In this document: positions 15,612 to 24,530 of the stretch, piece after piece
Position numbering within the stretch: the stretch's first letter is position 1
How the letters are laid out: the number at the start of each line of letters is the position of its first letter
Assembly: GCA_900751785.1 (NCBI GenBank)
Contig: CAADSM010000143.1
Span: 1 to 34,110, forward strand
Length of the DNA stretch: 34,110 bases
Direction: 5' to 3'
Source: Lachnospiraceae bacterium
Lineage (GTDB): Bacteria > Bacillota > Clostridia > Lachnospirales > Lachnospiraceae
Notes under the pieces: model-generated
Database searches by the model: none
What the model was told of the DNA's origin: nothing
Seen by the model: only the letters and a program-made list of their open reading frames with translations
Made by a program: the position numbers and the translations under genes

Positions 15612-16453
15612 AATGCCTCCACCAATTCTTCCCTTCTCAAAATCCCGCGCGGCAGATCCAGACCGCGCTTCCTGAGTTCTTCCGCCAGCATCGTCACCTG
15701 GGGAACATCCATCCGGTAGGATTTCAGCTCATCCACCCTGCTGAAGATCTCTCTCGGCGTCCCGTGCATGACGATATGGCCGTCATCCATGACAAACACC
15801 TGATCCGCATCGATGACTTCCTCCATATAATGTGTGATCAGTATGACGGTCACATTCTTTTCCTCTCTCAGCTTCTCGACCGCCCGGATCACCTCCCGGC
15901 GTCCGTTCGGGTCCAGCATGGCGGTCGGCTCATCCAGAACGATGCACTTCGGCTCCATGGCGATGACTCCTGCAATGGCGACCCGCTGCTTCTGTCCGCC
16001 GGACAGTTTGTTCGGGGAAGATTTTCTGTACTCCAGCATTCCCACTGAACGCAGGCTGTCCTCCACCCGCTTCCATATCTCGTCTGTCGGAACGCCAAGA
16101 TTCTCCGGTCCGAATCCTACGTCTTCCTCCACCACAGTCCCGATGATCTGGTTGTCCGGATTCTGGAACACCATCCCCGCCGACTGCCTGACATTCCACA
16201 GCTCCGCCGGATCCCGGGTGTCTCTTCCGTCCACCCACATCGTTCCGCCGGTAGGCACAAGGATCGCGTTCATATGCTTCGCAAGGGTCGACTTGCCCGA
16301 GCCGTTATGCCCGAGCACGGCTACGAAAGATCCCTGGGGCACATCGATATCCACGCCGTCGATCGCGCGGTTCGTCCCGATCACATTTCCTTCCTCGTCT
16401 CTCTTATCATATTCATACACAAGCTTCTCGGCGTGTATCATCTTCATCGGCAT
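15596..16453 (-). CDS. ecfA1: ECF transporter ATPase EcfA1
   Basis: The second ATPase of the ECF module, about 285 residues. Motifs are Walker A GHNGSGKST, Q-loop FQNPDNQIIGT, signature LSGGQKQRVAIAG, Walker B CIVLDEPTAMLDP and the switch His in ITHYMEE. FQNPDNQ distinguishes EcfA1 from the FQYPEYQ of EcfA2. Two in-frame starts compete: ATG 16453 is four bases after GGAGG, and ATG 16447 is ten bases after it, so the real protein may be two residues shorter. It is the first gene of its operon. Confidence 0.94.
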   Translation of the reverse strand: MPMKMIHAEKLVYEYDKRDEEGNVIGTNRAIDGVDIDVPQGSFVAVLGHNGSGKSTLAKHMNAILVPTGGTMWVDGRDTRDPAELWNVRQSAGMVFQNPDNQIIGTVVEEDVGFGPENLGVPTDEIWKRVEDSLRSVGMLEYRKSSPNKLSGGQKQRVAIAGVIAMEPKCIVLDEPTAMLDPNGRREVIRAVEKLREEKNVTVILITHYMEEVIDADQVFVMDDGHIVMHGTPREIFSRVDELKSYRMDVPQVTMLAEELRKRGLDLPRGILRREELVEALCRLR

Positions 16454-16531
16454 CCTGCCTCCATCTTCTATCTCTGAGTATTCCCGGATCTTCCCGGAAA
16501 TTCTGTTCTGTCTCTGAGCTTATCGGACTTT

Positions 16532-16560
16532 ATTTTACGGCATAGCACAGTATTTTGCAA
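16532..16560 (-). promoter_or_regulatory. Probable sigma-A promoter of ecfA1-ecfA2-ecfT-truA
   Basis: TTGCAA (16555-16560) and TAAAAT (16532-16537) on the minus strand with 17 bases between them, about 80 bases before ecfA1. It lies in the 260-base gap between the divergent ecfA1 and glpK genes. I found no equally good plus-strand promoter for glpK there, only an AGGGCG/CGCCCT inverted repeat near 16572-16604. Confidence 0.65.
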
Positions 16561-16710
16561 GGTTATCTTGCAGGGCGTCAGCTTCGCCGCATGGAGCAGC
16601 GCCCTCATAAACTTTGTTCCCGTCCGCGCCTGACTTTTTCCTAAAGTATTGTCTCCGCCCTGCAAATGTGAGAAAATCATCATATATGCAGAAGACACGG
16701 AGGTGGTTAA

Positions 16711-18219
<1,509 letters not shown>

Positions 18220-18252
18220 CCCTGTCCTCCCTCTTATCCCCGTTCCTTTTTT

Positions 18253-18281
18253 GCTGCAGATCAGCTCTGCAGCATTTTTTT
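18253..18281 (+). terminator. glpK terminator overlapping the 3' end of gatB
   Basis: GCTGCAGA (18253-18260), a five-base loop, TCTGCAGC (18266-18273), then A and seven T residues on the plus strand. The 3' half of the hairpin and the T tract are also the last codons and stop of gatB on the minus strand (18261 onward). On the minus strand no T run follows the stem, so it would terminate only glpK efficiently. Confidence 0.88.
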
Positions 18282-19697
18282 CAGCATCTCGTTCACCATG
18301 CCGGGGTTTGCTTTCCCCTTCATCGCGCGCATGGTCTGTCCGACCAGCGCCCCCATGGCCTTCTCCTTGCCGCCTCTGTAGTCCTCCACCGCCTTCGGGT
18401 TATCCGCAAGGACTTTCTCGATCACGTCCCGCAGGGCGCTCTCATCGTTCACCATGCCGAGTCCCTGCTCTTTTACATATGCCTCCGGATCCACATCATC
18501 TGTGAAGACCTTTTCGAACACCTTTTTTGCGACCGAGCTGTTGATCGTCCCGGCATCCGCAAGATCGATCAGCTTCGCCAGATTGACCGGAGAAAATGTC
18601 AGGTCCTCCGCCTCCATATCGTGCTCCTTCATCAGGCGCATCGTCTCCACCATCAGCCAGTTCGCCGCCTTTTTCGGTTTGCCGCAGAGGGCGGCCGTCT
18701 CTTCGAAAATATCCGCCATACGCTTGGATTCCGTGATGATCTCGGCATCGTACTGCGGGATATCAAATTCTCTCTTATAGCGCTCCAGCTTCTCCGTGCG
18801 CAGCTCCGGCTGTCTCGCCTTCACCTCTGCGATCCACTCGTCGCTGATCACGATCGGCACAAGATCCGGTTCCGGGAAATAGCGGTAATCCTGGGCGTCC
18901 TCCTTGGAGCGCATGGCGTAGGAGTGCTCCTTGTTGTCATCCCAGCGCCTTGTCTCCTGGACAACCTCTTTTCCGGCCTCGAGAAGCTCGATCTGGCGCC
19001 CCCTCTCTCCCTCGATCGCGTGGGCGATCGCCTTGAAGGAGTTCAGGTTCTTCATCTCTGTCCTGGTGCCGAGGTTCCCGGAGCCCGCCTCTCTCACCGA
19101 AAGGTTCACGTCGGCGCGCATGGAACCCTCCTGCAGCTTGCAGTCAGATGCGCCGAGGTACTGCACGATCATCCGGAGCTTCTCCAGATACGCGATGACC
19201 TCATCTGCGGAGCGCATATCCGGCTCAGACACGATCTCCACCAGCGGCACACCACTCCGGTTGTAGTCCACAAGGGAGGTGTCGTCCCACTCGTCGTGGA
19301 CCAGCTTGCCCGCGTCCTCCTCCATATGCATCTCATGGATCCTTACCTTCTTCTTACCTGCCCCTGTCTCGATCTCCACATAGCCGTCTCTCGCAATAGG
19401 CAGATAGAGCTGGGAGATCTGGTAGTTCTGGGGATTATCCGGATAGAAATAGTTCTTCCGGTCAAACTTGCAGACCTGTGTGATCCTGCAGTTGGTCGCA
19501 AGTCCTATTGCCATCGCATACTCCACCACCTGTCTGTTCAGCACCGGGAGCGCTCCCGGCATGCCGGTGCACACAGGACACGTATGGGTATTCGGGGCGC
19601 CGCCAAATTCTGTGCTGCACCCGCAGAAGATCTTCGTCTTCGTGGCGAGCTCGATATGCACCTCAAGCCCGATGACTGTCTCATACTGTTTTGCCAT
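18261..19697 (-). CDS. gatB: Asp-tRNA(Asn)/Glu-tRNA(Gln) amidotransferase subunit B
   Basis: tRNA-binding and kinase subunit of GatCAB, which activates the misacylated Asp or Glu so that ammonia from GatA can form Asn-tRNA or Gln-tRNA. The 478 residues are full length. The N-terminus reads YETVIGLEVHIEL, followed by the metal-site region CGCSTEFGGAPNTHTCPVC and GMPGALPVLN. Further on are RKNYFYPDNPQNYQISQ and NRSGVPLVEIVSEPD, and the C-terminal YqeY-like tail ends GMVNEMLKKMLQS. AGGAGG is about ten bases before ATG 19697, only six bases after the gatA stop. It is last in the aspS-gatCAB operon. Confidence 0.97.
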   Translation of the reverse strand: MAKQYETVIGLEVHIELATKTKIFCGCSTEFGGAPNTHTCPVCTGMPGALPVLNRQVVEYAMAIGLATNCRITQVCKFDRKNYFYPDNPQNYQISQLYLPIARDGYVEIETGAGKKKVRIHEMHMEEDAGKLVHDEWDDTSLVDYNRSGVPLVEIVSEPDMRSADEVIAYLEKLRMIVQYLGASDCKLQEGSMRADVNLSVREAGSGNLGTRTEMKNLNSFKAIAHAIEGERGRQIELLEAGKEVVQETRRWDDNKEHSYAMRSKEDAQDYRYFPEPDLVPIVISDEWIAEVKARQPELRTEKLERYKREFDIPQYDAEIITESKRMADIFEETAALCGKPKKAANWLMVETMRLMKEHDMEAEDLTFSPVNLAKLIDLADAGTINSSVAKKVFEKVFTDDVDPEAYVKEQGLGMVNDESALRDVIEKVLADNPKAVEDYRGGKEKAMGALVGQTMRAMKGKANPGMVNEMLKKMLQS

Positions 19698-19702
19698 ATC
19701 CT

Positions 19703-21178
19703 TTACGCCTCCTTCCCAATCTGCGCCGGTTTCTCAAACTGCTTCTGTGTCGCACACTCATATGCGTATGCCGCGCGGATGAGTGTTTTCTCCTGGAATA
19801 CATTGCCGATCAGCTGCATTCCGATGGGCAGGCTTCTGCTGTCTTTTCCGACAGGCACGCTCATGCCCGGGAGTCCCGCCAGGTTCACGGAGATTGTATA
19901 AATATCGCCGAGATACATCTTGATCGGGTCTCTCAGGCTCTTTCCGAGCTCCGGCGCAGTCGTCGGAGCCGCCGGCCCGAGGATCACATCGTATTTCTCA
20001 AATGCCCTGTCAAACGCCTGCTTGATCAGCGTCTTCACCCGGAGCGCCTTCAGGTAATATGCGTCATAATATCCCGAGCTCAGCACAAAAGAGCCAAGCA
20101 TGATCCTGCGCTTCACCTCCGCGCCGAATCCCTCGGAGCGTGTCCTCTTGTACATATCATGGAGCCCGTCATAGTCCGCCGTCCGGTATCCGTACTTGAC
20201 GCCGTCGAACCGCTCTAAGTTGGAGCTTGCCTCCGCCGCCGCGATCGTGTAGTATGCAGGGATCGCATATTTCACCAGGCCCAGATCGAACATCTCTACA
20301 GAAGCGCCTTTCTCTTCCAGTACTTTCGCCGCGCGCATGACAGCTTCCTTCACCTCGCCGTCGAGCCCCTCTCCCATATAGTCGCGGGGGATCCCGATCC
20401 GCACCCCCTTCACATCGTCCACAAGAGCCTCCGTAAAACGGCAGTCCTCCCTCGGTATGGAAGTGCTGTCCTTCGTGTCATGGGACGCCACTGCCTCGAG
20501 AAGTGCCGCACAGTCTGCCACGTCCTTTGTGATCGGGCCGATCTGGTCCAGGGACGAACCATAGGCGATCAGTCCATACCGGGAGACCGCTCCGTAAGTC
20601 GGCTTTAAGCCGACCACGCCGCAGAAGGAGCTGGGCTGGCGGATCGAGCCGCCCGTATCAGAGCCCAGCGCCAGGAAGCACTCTTCTGCCGCCACCGCCG
20701 CGCAGGAGCCGCCGGAGGAGCCGCCCGGCACATGCGCTGTATTGTGCGGATTTTTCGTGGGACCGTAATAGGAAGTCTCTGTCGTGCTCCCCATAGCGAA
20801 CTCATCCATGTTTGTCTTGCCGATAATGACCGCGCCTGCCCTCCTGAGGTTCTCCACCGCCTCGGCTGTGTAGGCCGGCTTAAAATTCGAGAGGATCCTG
20901 GAGCTGCATGTGGTAAGCTGCCCGCGGATACACATGTTGTCTTTCACCGCCGCGGGGACTCCCGCCAGCGGCCCGGCGGGCTCTCCCGAATCAATCTTCC
21001 TCTGGATCTCCTCCGCCTGTCTGTAAGCTCCCTCTCTGTCAAGCGTCACATAGCTGTTGATGACCGGCTCCGCCGCCTCTGCGCGGGCGAGTACAGCATC
21101 TACTGCCTCCCGCACAGCAATTTCTTTCTTCCTTATCTTTTCTCCAAGTTCCAGTGCTGTAAGCTTCAATATATCCAT
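19703..21178 (-). CDS. gatA: Asp-tRNA(Asn)/Glu-tRNA(Gln) amidotransferase subunit A
   Basis: Glutaminase (amidase signature family) subunit of GatCAB that releases ammonia from glutamine. With the start at ATG 21178 the protein is 491 residues and its catalytic triad falls at Lys79 (AAVKDN), cis-Ser154 (GGSSGGS) and Ser178 (DTGGSIRQP), the same numbers I recall for Staphylococcus aureus GatA. That favours this start over the in-frame ATG at 21199, which is directly behind the gatC stop. The ribosome binding site is weak for either. The gene lies between gatC and gatB. Confidence 0.96.
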   Translation of the reverse strand: MDILKLTALELGEKIRKKEIAVREAVDAVLARAEAAEPVINSYVTLDREGAYRQAEEIQRKIDSGEPAGPLAGVPAAVKDNMCIRGQLTTCSSRILSNFKPAYTAEAVENLRRAGAVIIGKTNMDEFAMGSTTETSYYGPTKNPHNTAHVPGGSSGGSCAAVAAEECFLALGSDTGGSIRQPSSFCGVVGLKPTYGAVSRYGLIAYGSSLDQIGPITKDVADCAALLEAVASHDTKDSTSIPREDCRFTEALVDDVKGVRIGIPRDYMGEGLDGEVKEAVMRAAKVLEEKGASVEMFDLGLVKYAIPAYYTIAAAEASSNLERFDGVKYGYRTADYDGLHDMYKRTRSEGFGAEVKRRIMLGSFVLSSGYYDAYYLKALRVKTLIKQAFDRAFEKYDVILGPAAPTTAPELGKSLRDPIKMYLGDIYTISVNLAGLPGMSVPVGKDSRSLPIGMQLIGNVFQEKTLIRAAYAYECATQKQFEKPAQIGKEA

Positions 21179-21201
21179 CGTCTTCACCGTCCCTTTCATC
21201 T

Positions 21202-21495
21202 TTACCCGATCGTCCGCGGCACCTCAAAGCTGTCCTCCTTGCGGAGAGGCGCGTTTGCCAGCGTGTCTTCCCTGTTGTCGCCGTTTGTCACTACATCCTC
21301 GCGGAACACATTGTTCACGGGGAACACATGGGACATCGGTTCGATCCCGGAGGTGTCCAGCTCATTCAGCGTATCGATATAGTCGAGCATTTTTTCCATA
21401 TCGCTCTTCGCCGCTTCCTTCTCCTCGTCCGTCAGCTCCAGCTTCGCGAGGATCCCCACATACTCTATCGTCTCATCCGAAATTTTATTTGCCAT
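21202..21495 (-). CDS. gatC: Asp-tRNA(Asn)/Glu-tRNA(Gln) amidotransferase subunit C
   Basis: Small subunit that wraps around GatA and stabilises the GatAB complex. The 97-residue length is usual. Visible features are [17 protein letters not shown] at the N-terminus, [19 protein letters not shown] in the middle, and the C-terminal segment NVFREDVV followed by [26 protein letters not shown] precedes the ATG. The order gatC-gatA-gatB is standard; what is unusual is the membrane protein gene between aspS and gatC. Confidence 0.95.
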   Translation of the reverse strand: MANKISDETIEYVGILAKLELTDEEKEAAKSDMEKMLDYIDTLNELDTSGIEPMSHVFPVNNVFREDVVTNGDNREDTLANAPLRKEDSFEVPRTIG

Positions 21496-21534
21496 CTCTG
21501 TCCTTCCTTTCTTCTGCCGCCCTGTCGTCTGCTC

Positions 21535-22659
21535 CTATCTGTATCTGTCATAATATCCGTCATAATCCTGACTGCCTATGATGGGACTCGGCACAAGAGT
21601 GACGCCGTCTCCATCCGCTGTGATCTCAGCTCCTGCCGGAAGCACCGCATTGCGGTAAGTATCCTGCCCTTCCTCAAACCAGATGTTCTCCCACTGGTAA
21701 TTCAGGTCGTCCTCCTCGTAGATCTCGCCCAGATATACACTATACTCCACGGTCACCCAGTCCGATCCGCTGATATCATAGATCCCTTCCGGGAAATCCA
21801 CTCCCGCGGTGTATGTCCGATCCGCCTCGAGCGTCACGCTCTCTGTCAGAGGATTCGTCTCCGCCGACATCGCCTGCGTCTGCGCGTTCTCTGAATGGAA
21901 ATCCAGGCTGACAGCCCCGGAGATGGAAACAACCGCGCCCTCATAGAGCCTTACGTCCTCGAGCACTGTCACCTCATTGTAATCCTCCTCATATCCGAAA
22001 TACTGATACAGATAGATACTGTTCTCCGGATCATCCACATTCAGCGAGCCCTCTCCGTCAGCAAGCTCTACTGTGTAGCTTCCCTCCGGCAGATTGACCC
22101 CAACGCAGTATTCACCGTTTCCAAGAAGAGCATCATATATCTCACCGCTCTCGGAGAGCTCTCTCGTCACGAACTGATATTCATCATAGACATAATCCTG
22201 ATCTTCCATATCAGACCATACTTCCCGGTCCTCCTGGTCCGAAAGATCAAAAATCTCTGTGAGAAGAGGCACCCCCGCCGTGATGATAAGGATGACCGCT
22301 ATGATCCACCCGACATATCTCTTTGCCCGCACATCAGCCGGCCGCCTTTCTGCTGCCGCCGCACGGCGGGCGGCCTTCTGTATTTTTGCCGCCGTATTCT
22401 TTTCTGTCTTTAAAAAATCCTCAGCTTTCGGCACAGTAGTCTTCCCGGACATTTTTCCCGCAGTACCGGCAGTTTTTTCCGCCTTCGCATCTGACGTTTC
22501 CTTCGCCTGCCGGTCTGATATCTTCACAGCCTGCGTGCGGCTGCTCTCATTCAGACGGTATTTCTTCTGCACATTTTTCGCATTGTCCAGCCCGCAGGCC
22601 GTGCACCGTCCATTCTCCAGTTTTCCTCCGCACAGGTAACATCTTTGTTTTCCAAACAT
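21535..22659 (-). CDS. Membrane zinc-ribbon protein of unknown function in the gatCAB operon
   Basis: I do not recognise a named family. The 374 residues begin with a zinc ribbon (CYLC at Cys7/Cys10 and CTAC at Cys19/Cys22), then a Lys/Ala-rich charged linker (25-112), one transmembrane helix (about 115-133, GWIIAVILIITAGVPLL), an acidic stretch (138-175) and two related extracytoplasmic domains (about 183-257 and 283-358). Both repeats share a GV-(N/D)-x-PEG-x-Y opening, an S-(I/V)-YL strand, a run of acidic residues near EED, and a closing GA-then-V-x-L pattern. The short tail is Tyr/Asp-rich. The ribbon should be cytoplasmic and the repeats outside. It lies 53 bases after aspS and 39 bases before gatC, so it shares the T-box transcript. 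Confidence 0.8.
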   Translation of the reverse strand: MFGKQRCYLCGGKLENGRCTACGLDNAKNVQKKYRLNESSRTQAVKISDRQAKETSDAKAEKTAGTAGKMSGKTTVPKAEDFLKTEKNTAAKIQKAARRAAAAERRPADVRAKRYVGWIIAVILIITAGVPLLTEIFDLSDQEDREVWSDMEDQDYVYDEYQFVTRELSESGEIYDALLGNGEYCVGVNLPEGSYTVELADGEGSLNVDDPENSIYLYQYFGYEEDYNEVTVLEDVRLYEGAVVSISGAVSLDFHSENAQTQAMSAETNPLTESVTLEADRTYTAGVDFPEGIYDISGSDWVTVEYSVYLGEIYEEDDLNYQWENIWFEEGQDTYRNAVLPAGAEITADGDGVTLVPSPIIGSQDYDGYYDRYR

Positions 22660-22712
22660 AGGCTTTCCCCTCTCATTAATCTCTGCCGCTCATCCCCGGT
22701 CCTCTGCTCCGG

Positions 22713-24044
22713 TCACGGCTCCAGTCTGCTCATATCTCTCGGGAAGAGGGTCGTCTCACGGACATTGTCCTCTCCCAGAAGCTTCATTGTCAGGCGCTCC
22801 AGCCCGATCCCCAGTCCGCCGTGGGGCGGCATGCCATGCTTGAATGCGCTGAGATACTGCTCCATTCCTTCTTCCGTCATTCCCCGTTTCTCCATCTTGG
22901 TGAGGAGCTCCCGGTAATCATGGATGCGCTGTCCTCCGGTGGTGATCTCCATCCCCCTGAACAGCAGGTCAAAGCTCAGCGTATACGTCTGATCTGCCGG
23001 ATCGTCCATGGCATAAAAGGGACGTTTCTTTGAAGGGTAGTGCGTCACGAATACGAAGTCCGCATCCCACTCCTCCTTCGCATACTGGCTGATCAGCGTT
23101 TCCTCCTCCGGCTCAAGGTCGAATGGGTTCCTGATCTTTCTGTCGTACTTCTCTGACACGAGGCGCTTGATCTCGTCGAAACGGACCGCCGGGATCTGCT
23201 CCACTGCCGGAAGCTCCACACCCAGGATCTTCAGCTCCCTGCCGTACTCCTCTGCGAGCAGCTTCATCGTATACTGCAGGAATCCTGTCTCCATGGCCAT
23301 GAGATCTTCAAATCCATCGATATATCCCATCTCAAAGTCAAGGCTTGTATATTCATTCAGGTGGCGCTTTGTGTTGTGCTTCTCCGCACGGAAGACCGGT
23401 CCCGTCTCAAAGACTCTGTCGAATACGCCCACCATCATCTGCTTATAAAACTGAGGGCTCTGCTGGAGCACTGCCGGCCTGTGAAAATAATCCAGCCGGA
23501 ACATGTTCGCCCCGCCCTCCGCGCTTCTGGCACCGATCTTCGGCGTGTGGATCTCTGTAAATCCCTCACCGTAAAGGAAATCCCGGAATCCTCTCACGAT
23601 CCCTTCCTGGATCTTGAACTTTGCTCTCTCCCGGACGTTCCGGAGAGAGATTGGCCTGTAGTTCAGTTTTGCCTCCAGGGATGTGCTGAGCTTCCATTTG
23701 GCAACTGCCAGAGGCATCGGCTCTACAGGTCCGCTCAGCACCTCAAGTCCGCTCAGCCTGATCTCGATCCCGTTCGGCGCTTTGTCCGACTCGGTCAGGA
23801 CGCCGGTCACTTCCACCGCATCCGCCTCTTTCACATCCTTCAGCTCAAATCCGGATACGCCTTCCTCAAACACACACTGCACAAGCCCTTCCCGCTTGCG
23901 CAGGATGATGAATGCAATGTTTCCCATGTCGCGGATCACGTGCACCGCGCCGTTTACCCGCACCTCTCTGCCGGTCATCTCCCCGGTCAGGAGCTCACTC
24001 AATTCCAGTGTCTGTGATTCTTTCTTTCCTGTTACAAATTCCAT
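22713..24044 (-). CDS. aspS: Aspartyl-tRNA synthetase, archaeal/eukaryal type, probably nondiscriminating
   Basis: Class IIb synthetase. The 443 residues lack the large GAD insertion of bacterial-type AspRS (about 590 residues), so this is the archaeal-like form. It has an N-terminal OB-fold anticodon-binding domain (VRVNGAVHVIRDMG) and a catalytic domain with QQSPQFYKQMM, VFRAEKHNTKRHLNEY, the conserved FEMGYIDG, and motif 3 GLGIGLERLTM. Next to gatCAB, it most likely charges both tRNA-Asp and tRNA-Asn with aspartate, with GatCAB completing Asn-tRNA. The loop APNGIEI fits nondiscriminating enzymes, from memory. The start at 24044 has AAGGAG and is better than the in-frame ATG at 24071. It is first in the operon, behind a T-box. 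Confidence 0.92.
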   Translation of the reverse strand: MEFVTGKKESQTLELSELLTGEMTGREVRVNGAVHVIRDMGNIAFIILRKREGLVQCVFEEGVSGFELKDVKEADAVEVTGVLTESDKAPNGIEIRLSGLEVLSGPVEPMPLAVAKWKLSTSLEAKLNYRPISLRNVRERAKFKIQEGIVRGFRDFLYGEGFTEIHTPKIGARSAEGGANMFRLDYFHRPAVLQQSPQFYKQMMVGVFDRVFETGPVFRAEKHNTKRHLNEYTSLDFEMGYIDGFEDLMAMETGFLQYTMKLLAEEYGRELKILGVELPAVEQIPAVRFDEIKRLVSEKYDRKIRNPFDLEPEEETLISQYAKEEWDADFVFVTHYPSKKRPFYAMDDPADQTYTLSFDLLFRGMEITTGGQRIHDYRELLTKMEKRGMTEEGMEQYLSAFKHGMPPHGGLGIGLERLTMKLLGEDNVRETTLFPRDMSRLEP

Positions 24045-24083
24045 TTCTCTTTCTCCTTTCAGATCCTGCATCCCGGAGAAATA

Positions 24084-24390
24084 AAGAAAGCCCCGGGATA
24101 CATCAGTATCCCGGGACGGAAATTATCAAGATAAAATCCGCGGTACCACCCGCATTGAACCGCATCATCCCCCTGCCGTCAGCAGGCGGATCCGATTCCA
24201 CTCTTTGCATGTAACGTATGCTCCACGTACCGCCCTACTTAATTTCAAACGGTCAGCTCCCAAGTGTTCCCTTGATCTCCTCCGCTGTCCGGCGCTCTCA
24301 GTCGGTGACGCCTCCTTCCTGTCAGTTTCTGAAGATCAGAGTCTTGTTCACAGCTTTTGTTGATTTAGCGCTTTAGTTTACTAAAACTTG
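24084..24390 (-). promoter_or_regulatory. T-box riboswitch of the aspS-gatCAB operon, GAAC specifier
   Basis: The leader carries the T-box core GCGGGTGGTACCGCGG (24138-24153) and a terminator hairpin (CCCGGGATAC / GTATCCCGGG, 24092-24115) followed by CTTTCTTT. In Stem I the likely specifier loop reads AAGGGAACACTT, which places AAC (Asn) at 24266-24268 and an overlapping GAA (Glu) at 24267-24269. Control by uncharged tRNA-Asn, and possibly tRNA-Glu, would match the products of the operon. The specifier was picked by eye; no fold was computed. Confidence 0.9.
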
Positions 24391-24396
24391 GTTCTC

Positions 24397-24425
24397 ATAT
24401 TAGCACAACATTTTTTGAATTGCAA
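24397..24425 (-). promoter_or_regulatory. Sigma-A promoter of the aspS-gatCAB T-box transcript
   Basis: TTGCAA (24420-24425) and TAATAT (24397-24402) with a 17-base spacer on the minus strand, directly upstream of the T-box leader. Confidence 0.78.
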
Positions 24426-24472
24426 GAATTTTTTTCATGAACAGATCACCCATTTGGGAGCAAAGAAGCGGC

Positions 24473-24510
24473 GCATCCGCAAAAGCACGCATGTGCGGTT
24501 CTGCGAATGC
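24473..24510 (-). terminator. Hairpin after the S41 protease gene
   Basis: GCATCCGCA (24473-24481) and TGCGAATGC (24502-24510) can pair over nine positions with one G-U, with an inner GCAC/GTGC pair. It lies just past the protease stop codon. The downstream minus-strand sequence is only mildly T-rich (CTTCTTT), so it could be a weak terminator or a transcript-end stabilising stem. Confidence 0.4.
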
Positions 24511-24530
24511 TGCAGGCTGAGCTGCGGCCT

